In this document: one piece after another, positions 23,457 to 30,939 of the stretch
How positions within the stretch are numbered: position 1 is the first letter of the stretch
Layout of the letters: each line of letters starts with the position of its first letter
Assembly: GCF_902506145.1 (NCBI RefSeq)
Contig: NZ_LR733519.1
Coordinates: forward strand, 1,896,314-1,960,313
DNA from: Burkholderia sp. 8Y
GTDB taxonomy: Bacteria; Pseudomonadota; Gammaproteobacteria; Burkholderiales; Burkholderiaceae
DNA: 64,000 nt
Direction: 5' to 3'
Notes under the pieces: model-generated
What the model was told of the DNA's origin: nothing
The model's database searches: none
The model's input: only the letters and a program-made list of their open reading frames with translations
Program-made: the position numbers and the translations under genes

Positions 23457-24610
23457 TGATTGTCCGGCGTCTTGATCGGTAAGTTGATCCATGACAATGC
23501 TAGGTCGCGCCGGAGATTGTCATCGATGGAAGGCATGTTTGTGGCCGTGGCACTTCCGTCATAAATTACCGCCAGCTTTCCGTCTTTCTCGATCACCGTT
23601 GGCAGACCGATCACGGCCTTCGCCCACTTCGAGGATTGACCGTCGATGACGACTGCCTTGTCTGATGCCTTCCACAAATTCAAATCCTTCGTCCAATAGA
23701 CCCATGCCGCGTCCGAGAACTCTCGGGTCCCGTCGGGTGATAGTCCAACGTGGTTCACGAACATGAACCATTGTCCGCTCGACTGCTGGAAGTACAGGCT
23801 TGCGTTTTCGAGTTGCTCGGCCTGCGGGAGCACGGGCTTCGGGTCGACCGTCCAAGGTCCGGCCATCGTCGGCGCTCGTGCAACGCCGATGGTGCGCAGA
23901 AGCTTCCCATCAACCCGTTGTGCAGCGGCGAAGAACTGCAGGTATTCGTTCCCGTTCTTCACGATCTGACCAGGGCTGGCCGTGTCGGCGTAATAGGTTC
24001 CAGCCTGTGGAGAGAATGGTGCTCCGTCCTTGACCCAGGGACCGGCGAGTGTCGAAGCATGCGCCTTCATCGTCGTGTAGGGCGCGAGAGGAACGATTGA
24101 CGGCGCGGGCGTCTGAGTGGTCGACGCGGTGTAGTACATCTGATATTGCTTGCCGTCAAACATCGTCACGCCATAGCAGACGCAATCCACATCTAGTTCA
24201 CCCGGTACGCCGAGGGGAATGATGTTTCCCTTCACCGTCCACGAAAGCAGGTCTTTGCTCGTCGCCTCTACGACGTTCCACGGGCCTGTACCCGACGAGC
24301 CATCGTAATGAAGATAGTACGTGCCGTTGTCGGCGAAGACGAATGGGTCGCGCGCACCTTCTTTGTCAGAGCCGTCAGGCGCAGTCCCGTGCGGAAGAAT
24401 CACGCCGTAATCGGCGATTGGTAGCCGATAGGAGGCGTTCGGACGGCCGTCTTTGTATGCAGTTGGTGAGACCGCATAGATCTGACTTCCGTTCTGCTGC
24501 GCTGACGTTTGGCTCGGTTGCGATGCTGCGTTGGACGATCCGCCGCTGCCGCCGCAACCGCTGCACGCGACAACCAAAGTTCCAAGAAATGATGCGGCGA
24601 TTCCCTTCAT
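23453..24610 (-). CDS. Secreted lipoprotein with GH43-like beta-propeller, prophage cargo
   Basis: 385 residues from ATG 24610, which overlaps the stop of the regulator gene. A short signal ends in a lipobox with Cys16 (TLVVAC), then a Gly/Ser linker. The rest repeats propeller features: GARDPFVFADNGTYYLHYDG (Asp88, usual catalytic base position in GH43/GH32/GH68 folds), DCVCYGVTMFDGKQYQMYY, and ENASLYFQQSSGQWFMF, where the Glu is in the place of the general acid. So the key acids seem present. It would sit on the outer or inner membrane facing the periplasm or surface. Substrate cannot be told. A longer N-terminal extension in this frame is not protein-like. Confidence 0.78.
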   Translation of the reverse strand: MKGIAASFLGTLVVACSGCGGSGGSSNAASQPSQTSAQQNGSQIYAVSPTAYKDGRPNASYRLPIADYGVILPHGTAPDGSDKEGARDPFVFADNGTYYLHYDGSSGTGPWNVVEATSKDLLSWTVKGNIIPLGVPGELDVDCVCYGVTMFDGKQYQMYYTASTTQTPAPSIVPLAPYTTMKAHASTLAGPWVKDGAPFSPQAGTYYADTASPGQIVKNGNEYLQFFAAAQRVDGKLLRTIGVARAPTMAGPWTVDPKPVLPQAEQLENASLYFQQSSGQWFMFVNHVGLSPDGTREFSDAAWVYWTKDLNLWKASDKAVVIDGQSSKWAKAVIGLPTVIEKDGKLAVIYDGSATATNMPSIDDNLRRDLALSWINLPIKTPDNQ

Positions 24611-24873
24611 GACTCGTCGTCGAATGTTATTTGAGCGCCGGATTGTCTCATGCGGTCGAGCACTCTTCGAATCGATGCCTCGTCCAGTTCCAGTCTGGAA
24701 ATAGCGAAGAAGAGCATTTGCGCGCTCATGGGTCGAGGATCTTGGCCGCCGGTGTATTTGCGCCACTGCTGGTCTCCGGCCAAGCCGAATAACCCGGCCA
24801 TTTCCTTGCCGGTCATTCCGAGATTCGCTTTTAGTCGAGCCAGGTCGCTTGGAGACGGAGGCGTGTATTTCAT
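24607..24873 (-). CDS. Small HTH (XRE-like) regulator of the cargo operon
   Basis: 88 residues from ATG 24873 with AGAGAAG upstream. The SDLARLKANLGMTGKEMAGL stretch followed by FGLAGDQQWRKYTGG is a helix-turn-helix of the XRE/Cro type; the C-terminal half is a short helical tail (MSAQMLFFAISRLELDEASI). Its stop overlaps the ATG of the lipoprotein gene. As first gene behind a promoter containing a palindrome it probably controls its own operon. The frame is open a little further upstream but without a better start. Confidence 0.78.
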   Translation of the reverse strand: MKYTPPSPSDLARLKANLGMTGKEMAGLFGLAGDQQWRKYTGGQDPRPMSAQMLFFAISRLELDEASIRRVLDRMRQSGAQITFDDES

Positions 24874-24975
24874 TGGGGCTTCTCTTAGACGCGCTCTCGA
24901 GCGCACGAAACGGCAGTTTCATGATCGTCCTTTCGGGGTGACGGGCTGCGCTAAACGCGCTACCCAATGGCATAG

Positions 24976-25004
24976 AACATAGCCCCTTTGGGGCTGAGTG
25001 TCAA
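24976..25004 (-). promoter_or_regulatory. Promoter of the reverse cargo operon with palindromic spacer (operator)
   Basis: Reading the minus strand: TTGACA (25004-24999), a 17-nt spacer, TATGTT (24981-24976). The -35 box is consensus and the spacing ideal. A perfect 15-bp palindrome AGCCCCTTTGGGGCT (24981-24995) fills most of the spacer and touches the -10 box, so a bound repressor would block transcription. The HTH gene starts about 100 bp downstream. Confidence 0.75.
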
Positions 25005-25015
25005 GACCATAACCG

Positions 25016-25038
25016 GCCACCTTCAGGTGGCTTTTATA
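25016..25038 (+). terminator. Small terminator-like hairpin before the lysis genes
   Basis: GCCACC (25016-25021) pairs with GGTGGC (25026-25031) around TTCA and is followed by TTTTATATTT. It points towards the lysis cassette and may stop leakage from the tail operon or from the divergent promoter region. Confidence 0.55.
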
Positions 25039-25052
25039 TTTCCGGGGCCAAT

Positions 25053-25400
25053 TTGAATCCATCCGCGCACGCAGAGCGCCGACTAAGTCACGACGAGCGG
25101 TTCGCCGTAATCGACCAGCGGTTTGAAGACTTTCAGGCCCAGATTGACCGCCGTTTCGAGGCGGTTCACAAGTCCATCGCCGAAAACACCGAGCTGACGA
25201 AGTCGGCTGATGAGCGGTCGCTTCGCATCGAGACGAACACGCAAGCGCTCGTCGACATATTCAATCGGGCAGGGCAGAGCGCGACGTTCTTCGCGCGCAC
25301 CGCGCGCTTCCTTCGCAGCACGGCCATTTTCTTGGCCCCGTTTCTCACAGTCGCCGGAGTTCTCTGGGCGATTGCTCACGGCAAGTGGCCCGGAGAGTGA
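25053..25400 (+). CDS. Membrane protein with coiled coil, holin-accessory candidate
   Basis: 115 residues beginning at TTG 25053 (start uncertain; ribosome site poor). Residues 8-60 are charged and helical (DERFAVIDQRFEDFQAQIDR and a following coiled stretch); residues 88-108 form one hydrophobic segment (STAIFLAPFLTVAGVLWAIA). This one-helix layout resembles XhlA-like lysis accessory proteins. The endolysin gene starts one base after its stop, which supports a lysis role. No firm family. Confidence 0.6.
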   Translation: MNPSAHAERRLSHDERFAVIDQRFEDFQAQIDRRFEAVHKSIAENTELTKSADERSLRIETNTQALVDIFNRAGQSATFFARTARFLRSTAIFLAPFLTVAGVLWAIAHGKWPGE

Positions 25401-25401
25401 C

Positions 25402-25938
25402 ATGAACCTGACGTCCAGCATCGTTTCCGCCTCGACGGGCGCGGCGAAGTTGCGCGCAGCGCAGTGGCTGCCCGCCATTCAAGCAGCGTGCGACAAGTAC
25501 GTTATCAACACGCCTCGGCGGATCGCCGCCTTCCTCGCGCAGATCGGCCATGAGAGCGGCGGGCTCGTCTATACGCGCGAGCTCTGGGGGCCGACGCCAG
25601 CGCAGAAGGGCTATGAAGGACGCACCGACCTCGGCAACACGCAGCCCGGCGACGGAGAGCGATTCATGGGCCGCGGCCTCTTACAGATCACCGGGCGTCG
25701 CAATTACCAGCTCGCGAGCATCGGGCTCGATCTCGATTTAATCGCGCATCCCGAACTGCTCGAGCAGCCGGCAAACGCCGCAATGTCTGCCGCCTGGTGG
25801 TGGGGTAATCACTACCTCAACGGCTATGCGGACGTCGAGCAGTTCGACCGCATCACCAGGATCATCAACGGCGGGACGAACGGCGCGGCCGACAGGCTGG
25901 CGCTGTACGCGGACGCGAAGAAGGTGCTCGGCGTCTGA
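25402..25938 (+). CDS. Endolysin, GH19 chitinase-like muramidase
   Basis: 178 residues. The GH19 fold is clear: RIAAFLAQIGHESGGLVYTR with catalytic Glu51, the second acid near Glu60, then GDGERFMGRGLLQITGRRNY and SAAWWWGNHYLNGYAD. GH19 phage enzymes cut the glycan strands of peptidoglycan. There is no signal peptide, so it needs a holin. It starts two bases after the membrane protein gene. A strong terminator follows 40 bp downstream. Confidence 0.93.
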   Translation: MNLTSSIVSASTGAAKLRAAQWLPAIQAACDKYVINTPRRIAAFLAQIGHESGGLVYTRELWGPTPAQKGYEGRTDLGNTQPGDGERFMGRGLLQITGRRNYQLASIGLDLDLIAHPELLEQPANAAMSAAWWWGNHYLNGYADVEQFDRITRIINGGTNGAADRLALYADAKKVLGV

Positions 25939-25978
25939 TCGCTGGCGAACAGCGTTCCACTGCTTTGAACATCCATCT

Positions 25979-26001
25979 AACCGCCCTCGGGCGGTTTTTT
26001 C
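25979..26001 (+). terminator. Rho-independent terminator after the endolysin gene
   Basis: AACCGCC (25979-25985) pairs with GGCGGTT (25990-25996) around CTCG, followed by a T run to 26000. It ends 11 bp before the HNH gene, so that gene needs readthrough or its own start signal. Confidence 0.82.
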
Positions 26002-26011
26002 GTTTACGGAC

Positions 26012-26443
26012 ATGACAAACGTCGCACACGAACACGAACAGCGCGAAACGATCCAGATCGACGTCTTTTATCCAGACCACGCTCCGCGCACGGAGTCCGC
26101 GCTGTTCCGCAAGACGAAGCATCACCTGATCGCGGTGCTCGATACGCCGTGCTGGGTGTGCGGCTCAAAGGAGCAGCGCGAAGTGCATCACTTCCATGCG
26201 GAGTGGGCGGACGCAGACGGCATCGATTTCGACAAGATGCGAGCGCTGCATCCTGGCTTTGACTGGTCGGCATACGAGGAGCCGAGCGACTTCATCGACT
26301 CCGAGTACAACATGCGCGTGCTGTGTGCGAAGCATCACCGCGGCAAAGACCACGGCATCCACATGCTTCCGTATCCGCTCTGGATCATGCAGCGCAACCA
26401 GCGCGCCGACTTCATCTTTTCGCCCGACGAGGAGGAAGCATGA
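26012..26443 (+). CDS. HNH-type nuclease-like protein
   Basis: 143 residues. It has Cys47-x2-Cys50 (CWVC), His59-His60, Asn100 and Cys105 with His108-His109, the order of a zinc-supported HNH domain. HNH proteins beside terminase stimulate packaging; here the gene lies among the lysis genes instead. The C-terminus LWIMQRNQRADFIFSPDEEE is acidic. The stop overlaps the start of the next gene. A structural zinc protein without nuclease activity is possible, but His59/His60 and Asn100 favour an enzyme. Confidence 0.72.
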   Translation: MTNVAHEHEQRETIQIDVFYPDHAPRTESALFRKTKHHLIAVLDTPCWVCGSKEQREVHHFHAEWADADGIDFDKMRALHPGFDWSAYEEPSDFIDSEYNMRVLCAKHHRGKDHGIHMLPYPLWIMQRNQRADFIFSPDEEEA

Positions 26444-26649
26444 TCAAGCGCCTCCTGCAGCTCGTTACCGGCGACGACAACGTGACGCTCGAACCGGCCT
26501 ACGCATGGTCCGCTGTGGCGGTCATTGTAGGCCTCGGTCTGGGAGTCTATAGCGTGGCGACCGGCAAGCCGTTCGACATGCAGTCATACGGCACCGGCGC
26601 GGCCGCGCTGTTGGCCGGACTCGGCATCTCCGCGAAGCTCGGCAAGTAA
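26440..26649 (+). CDS. Two-helix membrane protein, holin candidate
   Basis: 69 residues with GGAGGAAG before the ATG, which overlaps the HNH stop. Two hydrophobic segments, WSAVAVIVGLGLGVYSVATG and the AAALLAGLGISAKLG end, are separated by a short polar turn; the N-terminus is basic. Size and topology fit a class II holin or a holin-like phage membrane protein. The other candidate is the coiled-coil protein before the endolysin. Confidence 0.62.
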   Translation: MIKRLLQLVTGDDNVTLEPAYAWSAVAVIVGLGLGVYSVATGKPFDMQSYGTGAAALLAGLGISAKLGK

Positions 26650-26676
26650 CTCTCTCACCCCTCGAAGGAATCCACC

Positions 26677-27141
26677 ATGAAGAACCTCATGCTGCTCGCG
26701 GCAGGTCTTGTCGCGCTCGTCGCAATCCTCGCCGGCTGCTCGCAAGCGCAACTGCAGGCGACGCAGACTGCTGCGCAGAAGCTCCAGTCGGATGTCACGC
26801 TCGCGTGCAACGTCCTCCAGCCGGCGATTGCGCCGTACGCGATTCTGCTGTCGGGCAACACGGCCGTCGACGCCTTCAATGCTGACGCCGCGCTCGCGTG
26901 TAGTGCGAATGTCGTGCTCAACCTGACGTCGGTCGAGAATGTGATCTACTCTTCGGCCGCTGCGGCTCAAGGTGTCGTTTCGAAACTGCCGGGCCTGACC
27001 GAAACGCAGGTCGCAATGATCAACTCGTTCATCGGTGCGTTCCAGGGTTCGCTGAATAACGCGGTCGCCATATACAAAGCGAGTCGGCCCGCAGAGACCG
27101 CAGCGCCAGCGTCGGCTGCAAGCGGAGCCATCGCATCGTGA
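26677..27141 (+). CDS. Phage-encoded lipoprotein
   Basis: 154 residues with AAGGAA before ATG. The signal MKNLMLLAAGLVALVAILAGC ends in a clear lipobox (LAGC, Cys21). The mature part is helical and Ala-rich (QLQATQTAAQKLQSDVTLAC, a central SVENVIYSSAAAAQG) with an Ala/Ser/Pro tail. It may be a superinfection-exclusion factor or an atypical outer-membrane spanin, but there is no matching inner-membrane spanin nearby. The stop overlaps the next start by four bases. Confidence 0.78.
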   Translation: MKNLMLLAAGLVALVAILAGCSQAQLQATQTAAQKLQSDVTLACNVLQPAIAPYAILLSGNTAVDAFNADAALACSANVVLNLTSVENVIYSSAAAAQGVVSKLPGLTETQVAMINSFIGAFQGSLNNAVAIYKASRPAETAAPASAASGAIAS

Positions 27142-27527
27142 GCGGGTTTGTCGCCCCATACGACAAGCTCGACGCCGACCTGATCAAGGACGAGCCGGCG
27201 ACGTGGCGCCTGAATGAGCCGCTTGTCTACCAGTCCGATGTAGCTGGCCAGACGTTCACTGTTCCCGCTGGCTTCGTCACCGATCTGGCGAGCACGCCGC
27301 GCATTCCGGTCGTCTATGAGATCGCCGGGGGCGCGGCCAACATGGCAAGCGTCGTTCACGATTTCCTCTACGCATCTCACCCGGTGACGCGAGGCGTCGC
27401 GGATTCCGTTCTCAGGGAGGCGTCGCTTGCCACCGGCGTGGCTAAGTGGCGCGCTCGTCTCATGTTCTATGGCGTCCGCCTATTCGGCGCAAGGCATTGG
27501 CAACCCGGCGAACGTGCAGCGGTATAA
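27138..27527 (+). CDS. DUF1353 phage protein
   Basis: 129 residues. The family pattern is present: FTVPAGFVTDLASTPRIPVV near 45-62 and NMASVVHDFLYASHPVTRGV near 74-92, with His81 and Asp82 in the conserved HD position and a final FYGVRLFGARHW. DUF1353 proteins are common near lysis genes of phages; the fold suggests a hydrolase but the reaction is unknown. It is the last plus-strand phage gene. Confidence 0.85.
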   Translation: MSGFVAPYDKLDADLIKDEPATWRLNEPLVYQSDVAGQTFTVPAGFVTDLASTPRIPVVYEIAGGAANMASVVHDFLYASHPVTRGVADSVLREASLATGVAKWRARLMFYGVRLFGARHWQPGERAAV

Positions 27528-27533
27528 CGGTGA

Positions 27534-27556
27534 AAGCCCGCCTCGCGCGGGCTTCG
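27534..27556 (+). terminator. Hairpin at the end of the late transcript
   Basis: AAGCCCGC (27534-27541) pairs with GCGGGCTT (27547-27554), seven bases after the DUF1353 stop. The T tract is poor, so stop efficiency may be modest; it faces the reverse terminator 30 bp away. Confidence 0.6.
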
Positions 27557-27587
27557 ACGCCTCTTCGACGGAGGCATGCCGACCATT

Positions 27588-27613
27588 AAAAAAGCCCGTC
27601 GGTAGGACGGGCG
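27588..27613 (-). terminator. Rho-independent terminator of the reverse lipoprotein gene
   Basis: On the minus strand GCCCGTC/GACGGGC (27612-27594) with a 5-nt loop is followed by six T (27593-27588). It lies 14 bp behind the lipoprotein stop. Confidence 0.85.
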
Positions 27614-27626
27614 GCTTGTGCGTCGA

Positions 27627-28136
27627 TTACTTGCTTGGCGGGACGTTTGCTTGCGCAGTCTGCTGCGGATTGGTAGCTGCCGGCGCTGGTTGGGCCGGAT
27701 CAGTCTGCGGGGTGCCGTCCGTCTTTTTGGGTGCCTCGATGATTGTCTTCAGTCCCATCGAGACAGTGATCAACGGCGGGTAGTCGTACGCTGCGCCTGA
27801 TGCCATGTCGACGCCTGCACCGATCACCCCGCCGAACAGAATGTTGCCGAATGCCATGCCCTTCGTGCTTGACTTGACTGCGGCGAGGCCCGGGTCGAGA
27901 CCGTCCTTCTCGCACTTCACGTTGAGTTCCCCGTACGCGCGGTGCACGGTTACGGTCCCGGGCGTTTTAACGAACCATACACCTTTGTCGTTCTCCAGTT
28001 TGCAGGAAGCGCCCGCGACATCGTTGCCCGATTGCAGCGTCTGAATCGATACGACTTGGCTCGTCCCTCCGACGATAGAAGCGCATCCGGAAAGTGCAGC
28101 TACAGAAACCAATGCCCCGACAGCAATAATTCTCAT
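27627..28136 (-). CDS. Reverse-strand lipoprotein, prophage cargo
   Basis: 169 residues. MRIIAVGALVSVAALSGC is a signal with lipobox LSGC (Cys18), followed by ASIVGGTSQVVSIQT, a start seen in a conserved group of small bacterial lipoproteins. A central region has a Gly-rich hydrophobic stretch (GMAFGNILFGGVIGAGVDMA) and the C-terminus is Pro/Ala/Thr/Gln-rich. It is transcribed against the late genes, with its own terminator, so it is probably expressed in the lysogen, like other lysogenic-conversion genes. The role is unknown; a host gene is possible if the phage ends before it. Confidence 0.72.
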   Translation of the reverse strand: MRIIAVGALVSVAALSGCASIVGGTSQVVSIQTLQSGNDVAGASCKLENDKGVWFVKTPGTVTVHRAYGELNVKCEKDGLDPGLAAVKSSTKGMAFGNILFGGVIGAGVDMASGAAYDYPPLITVSMGLKTIIEAPKKTDGTPQTDPAQPAPAATNPQQTAQANVPPSK

Positions 28137-29147
28137 AATTTTCCCTCGTCGTTTTTTCTAATTGGCGGCTCATGCCGCTCATGGCGTTTACGGCGGCACG
28201 ACGGGGAACTTGAGAGCCCTGTCACTCCGTTTTCGCGAGGGTCATAGCGCGACTGACTGCGCAAACAAAAAGCCCGGCACGGGGCCGGGCTAAACAGAGA
28301 GATTGACCGGACATACCGGTCATTCAAAGGTTAGGACATAACGCGGGACGCATCGAGTCGTTTCGTGAACTAAAGCGTTTCACTTCTCGTGTTGTGGCGG
28401 GCCTGGATTAGCGGCGCGAGACTGAATGAACCCGATCCGTGCTGGCAAGATCGGCGCCGACGAACCCAGCGGGGCAGATCCTCGCGCCGACCTCGCGATC
28501 GCCAGCGTCAGTTCAATGGGGCGTGGAGCCTACCGTTCACGAAGCCCAGACCACAACTGGCGCAGATGTAGTTGGGCAATCCGCCCGCAAAATTGAGCAA
28601 ACGAAAGTGGCATTTATGTTTCATCACGCATTCCCCGATGCCTCGGTCGGAGTGTCGTCATGCCGAGGTCGAACAGAATGCTATCGCAGATCTTCTGCGG
28701 CTCAAATCGAAGAGTTTCGTTTTGTCGTACAGCTAGTTGGAATTCTAAGTAGCAAACGTTCAACGATGCCCGAGTGTGACTCCTAGACGACGGGCGCGCA
28801 TTGTTCCTTATGACGCGGACGATCGGAGTGAGCGCGTCAGAAAAAAGCCCGGTGCGAGACCGGGCAAGATTTGCCGAGAGGGAAAGCGCGCAGATGGGGT
28901 GCGCGCCGGAAGATCGCGTGCGCTGGCCGACATTTAATGCGGTTGATGAACCACTCAGTTGCTGACGGCGAAACGGCGACGATTGCCTCACGGTAGGCGG
29001 GCTCAGACTACGACGCACCCGTCTCTTAAGCGTTTGAAACCCATGCGCAAGTGACTGATTTTATTAGGACGTGTCAGGCTGTTTCTGCGCCTATTCTGCG
29101 GCGCCTCGATTGGCCCGAATCCCTTGCTGGTATTTGCTTTGAGCCAG
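28137..29147. other. Gene-free junction zone between prophage and host
   Basis: No convincing gene in about 1 kb; the open frames have no family pattern and poor starts. It holds two hairpins with T runs for the minus strand (28291-28267, AGCCCGGC/GCCGGGCT; 28865-28841, GCCCGGT/ACCGGGC with six T) and a perfect 7-bp inverted repeat TGACCGG/CCGGTCA at 28304-28322. Parts are richer in A and T than the flanks. The right attachment site should be here; without the left end it cannot be fixed. No tRNA gene is seen. Confidence 0.5.
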
Positions 29148-29504
29148 ATGACAGCCGCATACCGCTTCGATTCGCGTCAGCAGACCGTCACCGTGCGAGG
29201 CCGCCCGGTGCAACTGAGCGGCACGCAGTTCCGGCTGGCGCAGCTTTTCTTCTCGAATATCGGCCGCGTGCTCTCGCGCGATCACATCTTCGCGATGGTC
29301 TGGGGCCGCGAATTCCGCGAGACCACGCGCACCATCGACAGTCACGTGTCGCGTCTGCGTCTCGCGCTCGAAATCGAGCCGGTCAATCACTTCCGCTTGC
29401 AGCCCGTGTACAAGAGCGGCTATCGCCTGCTCCATCTTTACGATGACGGCGAGGACGCCGGCGACGATCGCCTGGAAACGGAGCATGCGCGAATCGCCGC
29501 TTGA
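29148..29504 (+). CDS. Stand-alone winged-helix (OmpR/PhoB type) DNA-binding protein
   Basis: 118 residues from ATG 29148 (a TTG at 29124 is also in frame). It is only the effector domain of an OmpR-type regulator: VRGRPVQLSGTQFRLAQLFF, GRVLSRDHIFAMVWG, the recognition helix RTIDSHVSRLRLALEI and the final wing KSGYRLLHL. No receiver domain precedes it; the upstream frame is open to 29055 but is not receiver-like. It may be a natural short regulator or the remains of a longer gene cut by the nearby integration. A strong terminator follows. Confidence 0.75.
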   Translation: MTAAYRFDSRQQTVTVRGRPVQLSGTQFRLAQLFFSNIGRVLSRDHIFAMVWGREFRETTRTIDSHVSRLRLALEIEPVNHFRLQPVYKSGYRLLHLYDDGEDAGDDRLETEHARIAA

Positions 29505-29532
29505 GCTGGCGTTAAACGTTGCTGATTAGGGA

Positions 29533-29562
29533 ATGCCGTCGCGAGACGGCATTTTTGTTTTT
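29533..29562 (+). terminator. Rho-independent terminator
   Basis: ATGCCGTC (29533-29540) pairs perfectly with GACGGCAT (29545-29552) around GCGA, then TTTTTGTTTTT. It closes the winged-helix gene. Confidence 0.88.
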
Positions 29563-29753
29563 GGAACGCTAAAAGTGCAGCTTCGGCTGGCTCCGCGCGA
29601 CAGCACGCCGACGCGCAGCGACATCCTACTCGCCGACTAGGAATCGTCGTAAGAAACGCGTCCGCGAAAACATAGTGGGGAGAGCGCCAATATTGGCGTC
29701 ATTCCCGCGCACCTATAATCGGCGCCATTCCGACTTGCGCGCCCGAACGCACG

Positions 29754-30581
29754 ATGAGCACGACCGCACACACTGCCGGCAGCGCCTCGCCCCACGCGTT
29801 CGACGCCGCCGCGCTGCCCCTCGCGTCGCCGCTGCGCGACATGCTCGCGCACTTCGCGCTGCTCGCGCCCGTCTTCGATGCCATGCCGGATATCGTGTTC
29901 TTCGTGAAGGACCGCGACGCGCGCTACGCGATGGTCAACCGCACGCTCGCACGGCGTTGCGGTCACAAGGACGACAAGACGGCGCTCATCGGCAAGACCG
30001 CCGAAGACGTATTCCCGCGCCGTTTCGGGCGCATCTACACGGCGCAAGATCAGGCGATCATCGCGCAGGGCGTGCAGTTGATCGATCAACTGGAACTGCA
30101 TCTTTACCCGGGGCGCGAGCCCGGCTGGTGCATGACCTGCAAGCAGCCGCTGCACGATGCCGAGGGCAATGTGGTCGGGCTCGCCGGCATTTCTCGCGAC
30201 TTGCAGGCCGCCGAGAGCACGCACCCGGCCTACAGCCGGCTCGCCGCAGTCGTGCAGCACATTCAGGACAATTACGTGCAACCGCTGAATATGCGCGATC
30301 TCGCGCAGATGGCGAACATGTCGATTGCCCAGCTCGAACGGTACTTCCACAAGGTTTTCCATCTGACGCCGCGACAGGTGTTGCTCAAGACACGGCTCGA
30401 CGCCGCGACCGCGCTGCTCGTCACGCACGACAAAGTCACCGATGTCGCCGCGTTGTGCGGCTACACGGACCACAGCGCGTTCACGCGGCAGTTCAAGGCG
30501 ACCGTCGGCATCACGCCCACCGAATATCGCGCGCTGCTGCAAGCACCCGCGTCGCGCGTTGAACAATATGCAAACGGCTGA
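29754..30581 (+). CDS. PAS-AraC family transcription regulator
   Basis: 275 residues. Residues 35-150 form a PAS domain (VFDAMPDIVFFVKDRDARYA, GKTAEDVFPRRFGRIYTAQD, GWCMTCKQPLHDAEGNVVGL). Residues 170-265 are an AraC double HTH (LNMRDLAQMANMSIAQLERY, VTDVAALCGYTDHSAFTRQF, GITPTEYR). It senses a small ligand or redox state and controls nearby or distant genes; the target is not visible. It stands alone on the plus strand. Confidence 0.9.
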   Translation: MSTTAHTAGSASPHAFDAAALPLASPLRDMLAHFALLAPVFDAMPDIVFFVKDRDARYAMVNRTLARRCGHKDDKTALIGKTAEDVFPRRFGRIYTAQDQAIIAQGVQLIDQLELHLYPGREPGWCMTCKQPLHDAEGNVVGLAGISRDLQAAESTHPAYSRLAAVVQHIQDNYVQPLNMRDLAQMANMSIAQLERYFHKVFHLTPRQVLLKTRLDAATALLVTHDKVTDVAALCGYTDHSAFTRQFKATVGITPTEYRALLQAPASRVEQYANG

Positions 30582-30939
30582 CCGTAAAACAGGCGCGGCG
30601 CAGGCCCAATTTACAAAGCGATGCGCCAAGGCGCGCGAAGATTTAGGCGAAAAAGGCGCGCGAAGCCGCATCCCGGCTCGGAAACGCACGTCGGTCCGTT
30701 TTTTGCTCGATCAGATTTGCTGGGACATGGCGGCCGGCCGGAATTTCGTGCTGGCGGTGCCCAGACACCGCGAGACGTTCAGCACCGGCGCACGCGCGGC
30801 GAAAAATACGGTGCGTCCGGAATTCCCGCTGCGATTTTCTGTCAACCAGCACGCACCCGCGAAACGGTCGGCAGAGAAGTGAAGCGGCGAGCCGTGGAGA
30901 CCGTGCGCGAGAATTCCGTTTGAGGCAGTTCAAAACAAC
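30582..30939. other. Intergenic stretch without a gene
   Basis: 358 bp between the PAS-AraC gene and the receiver gene. Open frames here are Arg/Ala-rich shadows without ribosome sites. I see no terminator with a T run and no clear promoter. Confidence 0.5.

Larger units (their letters stand above)
1..28136. mobile_element. Prophage, right part (contractile-tailed, myovirus type)
   Basis: A continuous set of phage genes runs from a nin-like regulatory block through terminase, head, tail sheath, tube, baseplate, fibre and lysis genes, almost all on the plus strand with ATGA-type overlaps. The left end (integrase, repressor, replication) is outside the window, so only one boundary can fall here. 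The last gene I assign to the phage is the reverse lipoprotein ending at 28136; the true edge may lie anywhere up to about 29147. Sheath plus tube plus gp138-like spike show a contractile tail. The structural genes look intact apart from one frameshift that looks programmed, so the element may be able to make particles. Confidence 0.93.

Noticed and set aside
28439..28786. 115-residue open frame in the junction zone
   Set aside because: No ribosome site, mixed low-information sequence and no family pattern.
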